From Leishmania martiniquensis (taxonomy: Eukaryota; Euglenozoa; Kinetoplastea; Trypanosomatida; Trypanosomatidae): DNA of 64,000 nucleotides. Below the pieces are notes generated by a model. It searched no databases and was not told the DNA's origin. It was given only the letters and a program-made list of their open reading frames with translations. The position numbers and the translations under genes were made by a program. The stretch covers positions 237,001 through 301,000 of the forward strand of contig NC_090140.1 in NCBI RefSeq assembly GCF_017916325.1, written 5' to 3'. The number at the start of each line of letters is the position of its first letter. Position 1 is the first letter of the stretch. Below are positions 11,401 through 20,900 of this stretch, in pieces.

Positions 11401-14400
11401 GGTGTCGGGAGCGGCGTAGCCCTGCGTCTGACCAGCCAGCGCTTCCCAGTGAAAGCTGTGTGTGCACCCGCCGCTGGTGCCGTCGCCGACGCCAAAGACC
11501 CAAAGGCCGGCAGCCGTGCATACAGTGAAAGCGCCGCGTCGCCGTGCGAAGAGCCGGGCCCAGGCACATACGAGCTCGAGAGTGCGCTGCGATTGGTGCA
11601 ACGTCGCGCGCCGGCGGTGTCCATGACATTCCGCCACGACCGAGGGCCGCGAGGACCGCTCCGCTCCGCCGGGGGCGGCGCCGATGACGACGTTCTTGCC
11701 GGCGGCGGTGGTGCGGCTCTGCCCCAACGTGCAGCTTCGCCGGACCCCATCAGCGGCGACCTCCGCTTCGGCCCTGGGCCCGGTACGTACGACGTGCGTT
11801 GCGGCGAGGCGTGGTGCATGCGGCACAGCCCGCAGTGGTCCTTTGGGACTGCAGCGCGGCATGCCTCAAGTACGCTAGGGTGTGTCTGTGCAGCTGAAGA
11901 GGGCGGAGGAGGCTTGAACGGCTGGGCCCGGGATACCGTCAGGCACCCCGGCCCCGGCGCCTATGACTTGGAGGCCGGCTATCGTGCGCTACAGCGCTCT
12001 GCGTCGAGCGCGCTCATCTGCACAGCACCGCGCTTCACGGTCGACGACAGCAGCGGCGCCCGCTTTCCGGCCAGCTCACCCGAGGATGGTGTCTCGGGCC
12101 ATGGTGTCCGTGCAGGCCCAGGCACCTATGATGTGGAGAGCGGCTACGCAGTGCTGCACGAACGCATCAAGGGCGGTGTCGTGCCGCGCGCCGGGGCGGA
12201 CGCGTGCACAAGGGACGAGGGCAAGGAGGCGCCGTATGGCGGCCCAGGCCCTGGTGCGTACACACTGCCGGCTTTGCCGCCGAGTGGCCCCACGGCGTAC
12301 CTCCGCATGAGCTCGCCGCGCTTCCCATGGGAGCCGACGCTGGCGGCTGTCACGGCCGACCGCGGAGGGTCAAGTGCCGTGGCAACAGCGAGTGGGCACC
12401 CGCCCTACCTCCCCGCCAACCTCTTCCCTAGCAATGCAGTCACCCCCGGCCCTGGCGACTACGACGTCGACGCCGCCACGCGCCTCGTGAACCGTCCCGG
12501 CGCTATTATCGGCCGCGCCCCGCGAGCCTCACTCCTCGTACCAACAGGGGCGACCTCTACCAGCGTCGGCCCTGGCAGCTACATGCTGCCCACGCTCCCG
12601 GCAGGGCGAGGGGCCGTGATACCCACCGCGCGTGCGACCGCCCCTGCTGAGGCGGGGGACGCGGCAGAGCTTCCAGGCCCAGGGCTCTACAACCCCGTGG
12701 ACATCCACGCATCGTCAGCACGCACCTTTTCGCTGGCTCGCACAAGCGCACGCTTCCCTGACAACAACCACGCACACGCTGCCGACAGCACTCCGGGCCC
12801 TTGTGCGTACGGCGTGCCTGCGGTGCCCACGGGCCGTAGCGTCGTCTTTGACACGGCGCCGCGCTTTTCACCCGACAGCGGCGGTGGTGGCACAAGCGGC
12901 GACGGCGTCGGCCCCGGAGCGTACGAGGTGGTGGACCTCAGCCCACCGGGGCGGAGCGCCGTGATAGGCTCTGCGGTAGCGCGTCCGACGCTGGAGCGGA
13001 GGGACGGCGACGGCGGCAGCGCCTGCGCCGTTGGCGGTGCCGCAGCAGTTCCCGGCCCTGGCGCCTACAGCCCGCAGTACTCTCAGGTGGAGGAGCGCGC
13101 GCCACGTGTGGTGCTAGCACGCGCCTCTCCCGGACGAGGCCCGGCCGACTACAACGTGAGCGGTGATACGTCGATGCCCTTCCATGGGCAGTTCGCCGGT
13201 GCCGGCTCTGGGCTGGGGCCGGGGCAGTACGACCCACAGTACCCGCCTGACCTAGTGCAGGCAGGGCGCGGCTACACCTTCGGCTCTGCGCCTCGCACCG
13301 CTGCCGCAGCCGCCGACGCTGTGGCAAGCGGTGTGGGCGGGCCGGGCCCTGGTGCCTACGAAGTACGCGTGCTGCGGGACGGTCGGTTCGTGGCCGGCGG
13401 CGACGGCAATGGCGGGGTGCGGTTCGGCACTGTGCCACGGTTGGCAGAGGTGGGCACCGCAGTGGCGATGTCTGCAGGCCCAGGGCCTGGCGCATACACG
13501 CCGGAAGCGTTCACAGACATGGGCGCCGACCCCGGAAGCGCTGTGGCGTCGCCTGCGGGGCGCTTTGGAAAAGCGGCGCGCATTATGGGCGGCGGCGACG
13601 CACGCGCGGCTGCAGGCGTGCCGGGCCCCGGGGCCTACGAGCCGAATCCCGGTGTGCTGTGGCCCACTGCTCCGTCCGCCAGCTTCCCGCGCGCCGACGG
13701 CACGCACGCCCTTGGCGAGACCGACACCCCGGGGCCCGGCGCGTACGTCACCGCAGCAGGCGCCATGGCGCGTGCGGCCCAGTTTGGGTCTGCACCTCGC
13801 TTTGCCGAGGGCGGCGCTGATGGCGGCACCGGGGGCGCAGCCAGTTTACCGGGCCCTAACGCCTACTCGCCGAACGACGAGGCAACCCGCCCGACGCCGT
13901 CGGCGCACCAATTCGGAACGGCGGCCCGCCAAGCCGGACTCGCCGAGGAGGCCGCTGAAAGGGGCGGGGTCGGTCCTGGTGCCTATGACATTGAGGCAGG
14001 TCTGGCGCACAGCTCGCGGGTGCCGAGCCCCGCCGCCTACAGCTTTCCGCGTGCTGGCAGCAACTTGGGCGATCGTGACCAGCGAGGTGAGGCGGGTGGC
14101 GGGCCGGTGGTGGGCCCAGGCCCCGGCGCGTACAGCCTTGATGCCGCCTTCCGAGCCACTCTACCGCGCGTCGCCGCCGCGGCCTTCTCAACTGATGGCG
14201 CAGCCGGCGTCAGCGGCGCCCGCCTCAGCGACGCAGGCCCGGAGCCTTCCCCGGGGCCTGGGGCGTACGATGTGGCGGATGCGGCGGTGCGGCCATCTGC
14301 GCCTGGGGTGCGCTTTGGGGCCGCGCAGCGGTACGCCTGGGCGGACGCACCTGTCGGCGGCTTCGAGGCGGCGGCGGCGGTCGGCGCCCAGGCTGGAGGC

Positions 14401-16467
14401 TTGTCGCCGACGCCCGGCCCCGGGGCGTATTGGCCGAATATGAACGCCTCCTCCACACTGCGCTCGACTCGAGTAGGGCCAACCTTCGCGCAGGCTTCGC
14501 GCATGGCGCCTTCTGCCCCGGCTGACGCTGCAGGAGGAGGAAACGGGGCGCAGGGGGGCAACATCGGCCCGGGTGCGTACGATCTTACCGGCGATACGGC
14601 AGCCAGTGCAGCGGCGGCACACCGCTTCGGCACCGCACCGCGCATGCCACTGGCCAGCTCCTCCGCTACAGCCGCCGAGGGCGATGTCGGGCCTGGTTGC
14701 TACGTGATCGAGGCAGCCGATCCGCATGTGCGGCCTCGCGCGCCAGCCTACAAAATGGCATCGCCCGCGTCGCACGCGGCACGACAACAGGAGCCGCAGC
14801 CGGGCCCGGGAAGCTACGAGTGCCCAGTCGCCGTCCAGGAGCATCGGCGCTCAGCGCTGATGCTGAGTCGTCACGGCGACTCATCGAGCACCGCACGCGA
14901 GACGCCAGGTCCAGGAGCTTACGACGCGGCGGTCGCCTACGCCTCGACTCAGGTAGCACGTCAGGCGGGCGGGTTCACCATGCAAGGACGTCCGGCAGCA
15001 GCGCACTGCTTCGGCACAGCCCCGCGGATGGAGAGGGCCGCCAGCAGCCACGGTGGTGTGGGCCCTGGCACCTATGACCTTCCAGCGCCACCCGCGAGTT
15101 GCCAAGCTGCGAGCTTCTCGCAAGCGCCGCGGGCGGTGGCCGTGGGCCCGTACCAAGGCAACGAAGAGGGTCCGCAAAGAGGAGACGTGCGTGGTGGTGG
15201 CATCGGCGGCGGCACCCCCGGCCCAGGCACGTACGACGTTGGGAGCGCCATCGAGTGCACGCAGGTGGGTGGACGAGGACCGAGCTTCACGATCCCGCGT
15301 GGGCCGCGGCCGGTGCTGCGCAGCGGCGACGTCGACGCTTCCCCGCTCGTGGGACCAGGCACCTACAGCCCTGCCGATCTGACGTCGCATCGCCACAGTG
15401 GCGGCAGCAAAGCCACTGGCCCTTCCGCCGCCTTCGGTCTGGCACAGCGCCCTCTGAACACACTGAACGGCAGCAGCGACGCACCTGGCCCAGGGACGTA
15501 TGACCTTCACCACCCTAGTATGGCCAACGGGATCGGGATAGGGCCGTCCTTTGGCTCTGCGGCACGTATGGACGACGCGGCTGGTGCGACGTTGGCAACA
15601 ACACCCGGCCCCGGCGCCTACGCGGTTGCGCCCTCCTTCAACGCAACATCGGCCTCCGTATCAACCCCGGCGGTACACTTTAGCAGCGCGCAGCGGCCAT
15701 CGGCGCCGCTGAGCGAGAATCCGGGTCCTGGCAGCTACGCTCTTGCTGATTACGACGCGGCCACCCGCGTCTTCACCGCGGCGCCGTCCTTTGGGCAAGC
15801 GGCGCGGCCCGACGTGGTGCTCAACACGAACCCCGGACCGGGCGCCTACCACCGCGAAGGCGGTGCCGGCAGCTTCGGCCCCTGGACCCCGTCTGTGGCG
15901 GCTCGAGCCGCCACGGCAACTACGTTTGGGCAAGCAGAGCAGCGACCCCACTTGGCACGCTGCGGCCTGGACACCCCCGGGCCAGGATATTACTACCGTG
16001 CGAGCACCCTCGACAGCACATCGATTGGAGCGGGCCCGAGCTTCGGCGTTGGCGAGCGGATGAATGCGGTAGCAGGCACGGCTACCCCGGGCCCTGGCGC
16101 CTACTTCAAGGAGTCGTCGCCGGTAGCCGTGGGGTCGGCGCCTGGGCCGACGTTCGGGTTGGCGGAGCGGCCCGCTCTGGTGCTGAACACAAGCCCTAGC
16201 CCCGGGGCGTACCACAGAGACTCCGCAGCGACGGATGCGGCAGAGGGCAGAGGTGTCAGCTTCGGTTCAGGCAAGCGGACCTCGCCGGTGCTCAATAGCC
16301 ATCGTGGGCCGGATGCCTACTTCAAGGACACACGGCCCGCCACCGCCATCGCTGCACCACCACGGCCGCGACGACCAACGGCAGCGGACACGCTGCGGAA
16401 GCTCGCCAGCGTTGGGTATCCGACGCTGGCGAGTACGTCGCAGGCAGCGCCGACCTCCGACGGATGA
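8401..16467 (+). CDS. Giant SHIPPO / sperm-tail PG-rich repeat protein
   Basis: A 2688-residue protein. Residues 1 to about 715 are Ser/Arg/Ala-rich without a recognised domain. From about residue 716 to the C-terminus the chain is built of PGPGxY repeats; I count about 39-40 units including variants (PGPCAY, PGPNAY, PSPGAY, RGPDAY). Many units also carry the second half of the SHIPPO consensus, F-G-x-A-x-R, before the next PGPGxY. SHIPPO/STPGR proteins are structural components of axonemes and other microtubule arrays, so a flagellar or subpellicular cytoskeletal role is inferred. Unit length shrinks toward the C-terminus, where the last units are close copies sharing a VLN(T/S) linker. The start is the ATG at 8401; ATG 8449 is also possible, while upstream in-frame codons include only a GTG start. 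No TM or signal peptide. Confidence 0.92.
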   Translation: MPSSSYAAYLREVALDMNAIIAPVAIVACPSKATTDSTVAAPPRRPSRSGRRRADHASRSSGQHTSESCGDSYAYDYLQVPAMGSLSRSSAVQLYEEWQQQRRRAQARTTRATAAHSPLLSYTTNSPTAHAARQDREPLGHADAVQRSFQRFYAVLKDEGRRQAHAAASSERAAPLSHFLSGLRQRRRQEDVALRQTCPDVSAVVRVPSMDFDSDDIIVDDRRHRAGVKTAQTARGSVGAEKAIVESASNPRVAAGSTAAFVKASPPTLTSTDTSALTSSPSKPSASSSRSGSPLREPRARRHQKSPYCSHRYDSCHRNGLPDHVNAHARRSRGVIASAADGECRTRSSSPACGRRVSSAEGAPTSRSGATAASNVGTADTVRLQWPHQARTIPTRRPLPRSPQDGRRHRHGDRRVGRLSGARCGDPSTTAASMAVAASARKRIDHEKGEVTLRDIATRSCACYWAELPSLTMAVNPASHAAGCPYQAHEALYTEVMLTSKVDHRSRSASTSSHSRCPSSASSNGRYGVLGRRSSSRQRRRAPLRQAVHDPKVKRTRGRAAVMGSTTRRTYMEVIMDAARDAPQSQPSRSGGCSGRAKATPCAAAGIRPSCATAQGGLPTGEALPAPQDEQPPQQPSRRRASESGTVVTAAEDQHNEAGEKSREERGPSDDVGTIAGHTAPGVRPSPPKPPKQPLSNEESPLRALSRPRRRPAVGVPGPGSYHVDLAYAASSAAHGIRAAAIPKAARMPAIKSTTPGPGTYDVQQGEEKRKGDTGDAVATGTATTADEGATDGKDAGARSAADKDAIGKGVVFSRTGARQLQLQYGDAYVHSSTWAKRAAALPGPGAYNLVGGDRFDQSKPLGEARMGYRFSKSADGAHFCAAPATATAADAAAAGGGDRRHGAASSSPTPASERAGARAAAAAATRRASLVLPWRDWAGGAYIGTTTSNFVAHPSLAGGDRRIIGHSASASPTTANCSSASAAAAAAAAAAVADGSVWRGVGSGVALRLTSQRFPVKAVCAPAAGAVADAKDPKAGSRAYSESAASPCEEPGPGTYELESALRLVQRRAPAVSMTFRHDRGPRGPLRSAGGGADDDVLAGGGGAALPQRAASPDPISGDLRFGPGPGTYDVRCGEAWCMRHSPQWSFGTAARHASSTLGCVCAAEEGGGGLNGWARDTVRHPGPGAYDLEAGYRALQRSASSALICTAPRFTVDDSSGARFPASSPEDGVSGHGVRAGPGTYDVESGYAVLHERIKGGVVPRAGADACTRDEGKEAPYGGPGPGAYTLPALPPSGPTAYLRMSSPRFPWEPTLAAVTADRGGSSAVATASGHPPYLPANLFPSNAVTPGPGDYDVDAATRLVNRPGAIIGRAPRASLLVPTGATSTSVGPGSYMLPTLPAGRGAVIPTARATAPAEAGDAAELPGPGLYNPVDIHASSARTFSLARTSARFPDNNHAHAADSTPGPCAYGVPAVPTGRSVVFDTAPRFSPDSGGGGTSGDGVGPGAYEVVDLSPPGRSAVIGSAVARPTLERRDGDGGSACAVGGAAAVPGPGAYSPQYSQVEERAPRVVLARASPGRGPADYNVSGDTSMPFHGQFAGAGSGLGPGQYDPQYPPDLVQAGRGYTFGSAPRTAAAAADAVASGVGGPGPGAYEVRVLRDGRFVAGGDGNGGVRFGTVPRLAEVGTAVAMSAGPGPGAYTPEAFTDMGADPGSAVASPAGRFGKAARIMGGGDARAAAGVPGPGAYEPNPGVLWPTAPSASFPRADGTHALGETDTPGPGAYVTAAGAMARAAQFGSAPRFAEGGADGGTGGAASLPGPNAYSPNDEATRPTPSAHQFGTAARQAGLAEEAAERGGVGPGAYDIEAGLAHSSRVPSPAAYSFPRAGSNLGDRDQRGEAGGGPVVGPGPGAYSLDAAFRATLPRVAAAAFSTDGAAGVSGARLSDAGPEPSPGPGAYDVADAAVRPSAPGVRFGAAQRYAWADAPVGGFEAAAAVGAQAGGLSPTPGPGAYWPNMNASSTLRSTRVGPTFAQASRMAPSAPADAAGGGNGAQGGNIGPGAYDLTGDTAASAAAAHRFGTAPRMPLASSSATAAEGDVGPGCYVIEAADPHVRPRAPAYKMASPASHAARQQEPQPGPGSYECPVAVQEHRRSALMLSRHGDSSSTARETPGPGAYDAAVAYASTQVARQAGGFTMQGRPAAAHCFGTAPRMERAASSHGGVGPGTYDLPAPPASCQAASFSQAPRAVAVGPYQGNEEGPQRGDVRGGGIGGGTPGPGTYDVGSAIECTQVGGRGPSFTIPRGPRPVLRSGDVDASPLVGPGTYSPADLTSHRHSGGSKATGPSAAFGLAQRPLNTLNGSSDAPGPGTYDLHHPSMANGIGIGPSFGSAARMDDAAGATLATTPGPGAYAVAPSFNATSASVSTPAVHFSSAQRPSAPLSENPGPGSYALADYDAATRVFTAAPSFGQAARPDVVLNTNPGPGAYHREGGAGSFGPWTPSVAARAATATTFGQAEQRPHLARCGLDTPGPGYYYRASTLDSTSIGAGPSFGVGERMNAVAGTATPGPGAYFKESSPVAVGSAPGPTFGLAERPALVLNTSPSPGAYHRDSAATDAAEGRGVSFGSGKRTSPVLNSHRGPDAYFKDTRPATAIAAPPRPRRPTAADTLRKLASVGYPTLASTSQAAPTSDG
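10546..16330 (+). repeat. Array of about 40 PGPGxY-coding repeats
   Basis: In-frame coding repeat array within the PG-rich protein. Spacing is irregular (roughly 30-110 codons in the first half, often 30-45 in the last third). The DNA is diverged between units, so it is a protein-level repeat rather than a recent tandem array, except near 15780-16330 where units are more alike. Confidence 0.85.
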
Positions 16468-17942
16468 CGCGCCGGCCAGGGGGATGCGCATGCGATCACG
16501 TTTGTGCATCTGTGCTCGCGCACTTCCTCAAAAATAGGTTTGGGTGGGCCCCCATCGCCCTCTCCTCTCTCTGCTCCCCCGCCGACGCCGATTTTCCGGC
16601 GACGTGTGACCAAAGGGCAGCCACTGCGACGACTGATGCGCTGCAGTGCGCCTTGAGTGGCCTTCTCCATGAAATCCTGGAAGGCCTTCCGCTCTCCCTC
16701 TCGGCCTCTCTCCTCAGCAGGTGCATCGTGTGGTCGGGCAGATACTGACACACACACGTGCTCACGCACAAGCACACCACTCCATGGCACGAGTGGAGAG
16801 CTTCCCCCCTCCCCATCGCTGTACACCCCCACCCCACCCCCACTGCCGCCGAGAAAGTGCCGAAACAACAAAGGAAAAAAATTCATTTCTGCCGCGTTGG
16901 TCGCGCTGTCGTACCTCATCAACGCCCGTCAATCCATTTCCTGCCTTACCCCACCTTTCTCCCCTTCCGCGCACGTATACGTGCCCTTCGTGCGGGCTCC
17001 TACTCGCTCCACACACACACATGTGCTCATGCACACAGAGAGAGGAGGGCTTGATGCAAGAGTCGTCAGGTCTGCGCAGTTATACACAGAAAAGAGTCCG
17101 AAGCAGCCACCCAAGTGGGTCGCACAAGGGCAGAGAAGAGGGGGGCGTGTCTGGTGGGCAGACCCTTTTTCCTGTGTGCGTAGCGGCAGCTGTCGTGGCA
17201 GCAACCCCCTCGTTCCCCCTCCCCCTCCCCCTTCCCGTTCACTCACCTGTCTGCCCGCCACCTCTGCCGCCGCATACTTTACATTACGCGGGCGGCTGCG
17301 TCCCCTTTTTTGTCGTCGTTCACCTTTAGAGCTCTTTTCGTCGTCATCTCCCTCCCCTCCCCCCCCCACACACACACACGCGCACACACCAACTTTGGTG
17401 ATTGCGTTTATGCGGTGGCGAGAGTGCCCCTGCGTAACGGCCTACTCGCGCATCCCTGATCGGCCCACCCACCCGCCGCCATCACCCACCCTTCATCCCC
17501 TACGGCCCTCCTCCTCATTCCACCCATCGGCCCACATCACTATCACCTGCCACGTTCATCGCTGGCGTCCACCTCGACTTTTTGGGGGGTCGCTTCTCCT
17601 TCGCTCCTCTATCGTCACGCGTCTTTGATTTTCGCACAGTCGTTCATGCGCGGACGCCTTTACCGCATTGACGCGCCCGGCTTCACCCCACACATAGCCC
17701 ATCACTCCCCTGCTACTCCCGGCTAGTGTGCTACCTCTACACCCCGCTGCCTGTACGACCGTGGCTGCCGTTGCTGCTGCTGCTGCTCAAGCACTGCTGC
17801 AGTCCTGGGCCTCCATGCGCTCGTGCGTGGCGTGCCAGTGTGTCTCTCTTCACTCCTGTGCATCGAAGAGGCGTCACCACGTCGTGCGCACACTCTTTCC
17901 CGTGAGTGCGTCACCGCGCTGTTAGCCAAGGCACCCTCACGC
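16468..17942. other. Intergenic region between the PG-rich gene and the next gene
   Basis: About 1.5 kb of pyrimidine-rich and CA-rich sequence with no supported gene. It holds CA repeats near 16749-16775, 17016-17030 and 17368-17390, a C-rich block at 17212-17240, and a T-run at 17308-17313. Confidence 0.6.
17841..17868 (+). promoter_or_regulatory. Candidate spliced-leader acceptor for the 17943 gene
   Basis: A C/T-rich stretch (about 17841-17858) is followed by AG at 17867-17868, 74 nt before the ATG at 17943. An AG at 17638-17639 after another C/T tract is an alternative. Confidence 0.35.
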
Positions 17943-20900
17943 ATGGACACATCTCACCCCACGAATGTCCCGCAAGTCCCAGGCGGTGGCGGCGCCCCGC
18001 TGCCGCCGGGCGCACATTTCACGAAGGTGCCGCCCCTCTTCCGGAGGGTGAGCGGGGCCTCTGGGATCGCGGGGCCGCTGGTAGCCGTAGCGCCACCCGG
18101 CTTCCGGATGAAAGTGCCGCCTACTCACATGCTCATGATGGCCGGTAACAAGAAAATGTTGATGCCGCCGCAGCTGTTGCCGGCCTCTGGGGGCGGCCAC
18201 CTCCTCGCGGCAAGCCCACCGCTCAGCCGCTCCACCTCACCGGGGACGACGACATCGCAGCCGGGACCGCCGGGGCGCCGCTCTGCTGGTACGCCACCCC
18301 AGTACCCACAGTTTGCCTTTGTTCACGGGAAGAAGATGATGGTGCCGCCGGGCACGAAGCTGCCGATGGGTCATCCTGGCACCAATACAGCCACCGGTGC
18401 TACCGCTTTCGGAGTGGCGCCGAGGACAGCGATGGATAGCGCGGTCAGGATGACGGCGCCAGAGCAGAGTTGGATGGCTAGCCCGCGGTCGTCCCTCGCG
18501 GCGTCCCCGCCACCAGGAACGGCGGCAAGTCGCGGCGCGGTCGCTGCTACCGTCGGCGGTGTAGGCCGCAGCCCTTCATCGCCTCGCAGGAACCTTGGCG
18601 AAAGTCCCGTGCGGCCGTCGAGGCAGGCGACCGCCGTGCCGTCACCGCCGCACCCCGCCACAGCAGCAGCGGCTGGTGCCACCGACAAGAAGCGCCACAA
18701 GTCCGGCCTCATGCGGAGCCTCACTGGCGCCATCAATTTTTTGAAAGGCAGAACTCTCTGGGAAGGTGGTGGTGGTGGTGGTGCGGAGAGGCAGCCGGGG
18801 CGCAACGCTGCCACACCACAGCAGCAGCCGCAGCGAGTGCCAACGCCACCGGGACCGGCCACTCGCGGGGAAAATGTCGGCCGCAGCCATAGAGGGCCCG
18901 ACAACAGCACATTGATGCCGAACAGTCACTCACCACCTCCAACCTCCGAGCAGCCGCCACAGAAGACGCCGCAGTTTCCCCACCCGCAGCAATCGATGAG
19001 CAGCAGTAGTGCTGCCGCGGCAAGTTCGCCAAGGAAGATGCCGCCAGGCAACATCATGGCGATGAAGGGCCCTCCGGGCGGTGGGGGTATCGCGATGGAG
19101 CCGAAGAAGGTTATCAGAGCCCACCCGCCTCCTGACGCTGTTCGCAGTAGGGCAAGCAGCCTAGAGAGGCCGTCGCGCTCTGGCTCAGCATCGCCGCCTT
19201 TGTTCATGGCGCCGCCACCAGCCGTTGCCGCAGCCACAAATGTGCTGCGCGTGCCGAGCTCGACCGTGCTAAAGGAGCAGCAGCTGCCGGAGGCTGGGGT
19301 GCGGTCGCCTGGGCACCGGCGCCGAGAATTAGGAGAAGGCTCTGACGAGAGCGACAGTGTCGGGAGGGAAAACGGTGCGCACGCCAGCGCGCAGGAAGCC
19401 GCGCCCTCGCACATCCGCGTTGCCGGCCACCCTCGAGACTCACCCGAGGCCGTCGCCGCACACGATGCAGTGGGCTCGGGCAGAGCGCAGAGCAGCGGTA
19501 CACCGCAACGCAACGAAGCGCTGCACGAGAAAGAGCGTGTGCGGCCGCCCGAGCCGCGAGTCCACAGCCACGACAGCGGCGGCGGTGACGACAAGAACGG
19601 TTCGCGCCACCCCGCGGGTGTCATGATGTCGGAGACACCTGCCACTGGCGCCGCCGCAACCGCCACGTCGCCACCATCGACCGCACGCTGTGACAGCGAT
19701 AGTAAGACCTCTGCCGCCACAGCTCTCGGGCCGGTGCGGCAAACGGCGACAACATCGGCACGAAGCGCCGCTGCCGCCACCAAGCGTCGGCAAGAGGAGG
19801 AGAGGCTCCGACTCCTCGAGGAAGCCCACAAGGGGAGTTTAGAGTCGAAGAAGCTGCGAGGCGTGCAGTCGAAGTCGGCTCCGCGCGCAGCACCCGCGAG
19901 CCAGCCGCAGCCAGCCTCGGCTGCACAAACGGCGCAAGAGCCACGGTCGCCACAAGAGGAAGACAACACGCAGAAGCCAGCTAGCGTGGAGTGCAACAGT
20001 CACAGTATTGTTTCTACCCTGTCACATAGAAGCCTGCTGACCCTATGCGGCTCTTCCGCATCCCTGTCAGGAGAGGAGGGACGCGCCCGCTCACCAAAAC
20101 GTGGCGGCGGTCGCGCTGGTGATCGGCGCCCCCCCGCGTGTGCGGGGCCCGACTCAGCGCGGTCGCGGGAGCGCAAAGGAGAGGTTGGCCGCGCCGGCTC
20201 TTCAGACGCGCAAAGAGGCGCGCAACCGCAACAGAAGCGTCGCGGCCGCCAGCGGAGCGCCCGGCGCAGCATCCGCAAACGGGACGGCGGCAGCAGCGAT
20301 AGCAGCGACGTAGATAGCGAGGAGGATGGCGCGAGCAGCTTCGAGGCACTGACAAGCCGCGACCTCTACCGCCTTGCGAAAATGCTGCGCGACAGCAACA
20401 CGAGCAGCATGGGAACAGCGGATATCGACGGCCGTCAGCGGCGCGGCAGTCGCCGACGGTTGCACCGCTCGCCCGAGAGCGGCTGCGGCAGGGCCACCGA
20501 TACGGACAGCGGCGATGACGGCTCATGGGACCGGCACCGTCAGCAGTACAACCATTGGAAGCGTCGAAGCACACTCCCGATCACCACGGTGGGCATTCCG
20601 TGGCGATATGTCGGCACGCGGCGCTCGTTGGAGCCGTTCGCGTCCCCACCACGGGTGCGGCGGCCGCTCGGGTACATAAACGTCGGCGGCGGTCGCTACG
20701 CGCGCGTCGGCGGCGGCAGCCCGTATGCCCGTCACCGAATTCAGCCCCGCGCCATGTCGATCGGGCCCGTGCCACTCGACGCGGCCGGCACGCGCCCATG
20801 GGCCAGGAACGCTAGGGAGAACTGCCGCTACTCATCTCACTCAGCTGAGCAGAGCCCTGGACCGTCGACGCCGCTGGACGCTTGCCGGAACGCCGTCATG

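Noticed and set aside
13331..14443. 370-codon + strand frame overlapping the PG-rich gene
   Set aside because: It is an out-of-phase reading of the PGPGxY array; the main frame carries the clear repeats.
10546..16330. Regularly spaced repeats considered as a CRISPR-like array
   Set aside because: The repeats are in-frame PGPGxY codons with varied DNA and no constant repeat-spacer lengths, in a eukaryotic gene.
16657..17628. 323-codon open frame after the PG-rich gene
   Set aside because: It mostly translates CA and C/T tracts (His/Thr/Pro/Ser runs), consistent with UTR and splice-signal sequence.
18926..19996. 356-codon minus-strand open frame within the 17943 gene
   Set aside because: It is an antisense shadow of low-complexity coding sequence with no recognisable motif.
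20025..20032. CATAGAAG octamer matching the cycling-sequence element
   Set aside because: It lies inside the coding sequence of the 17943 gene, not in a UTR, and is a single copy.
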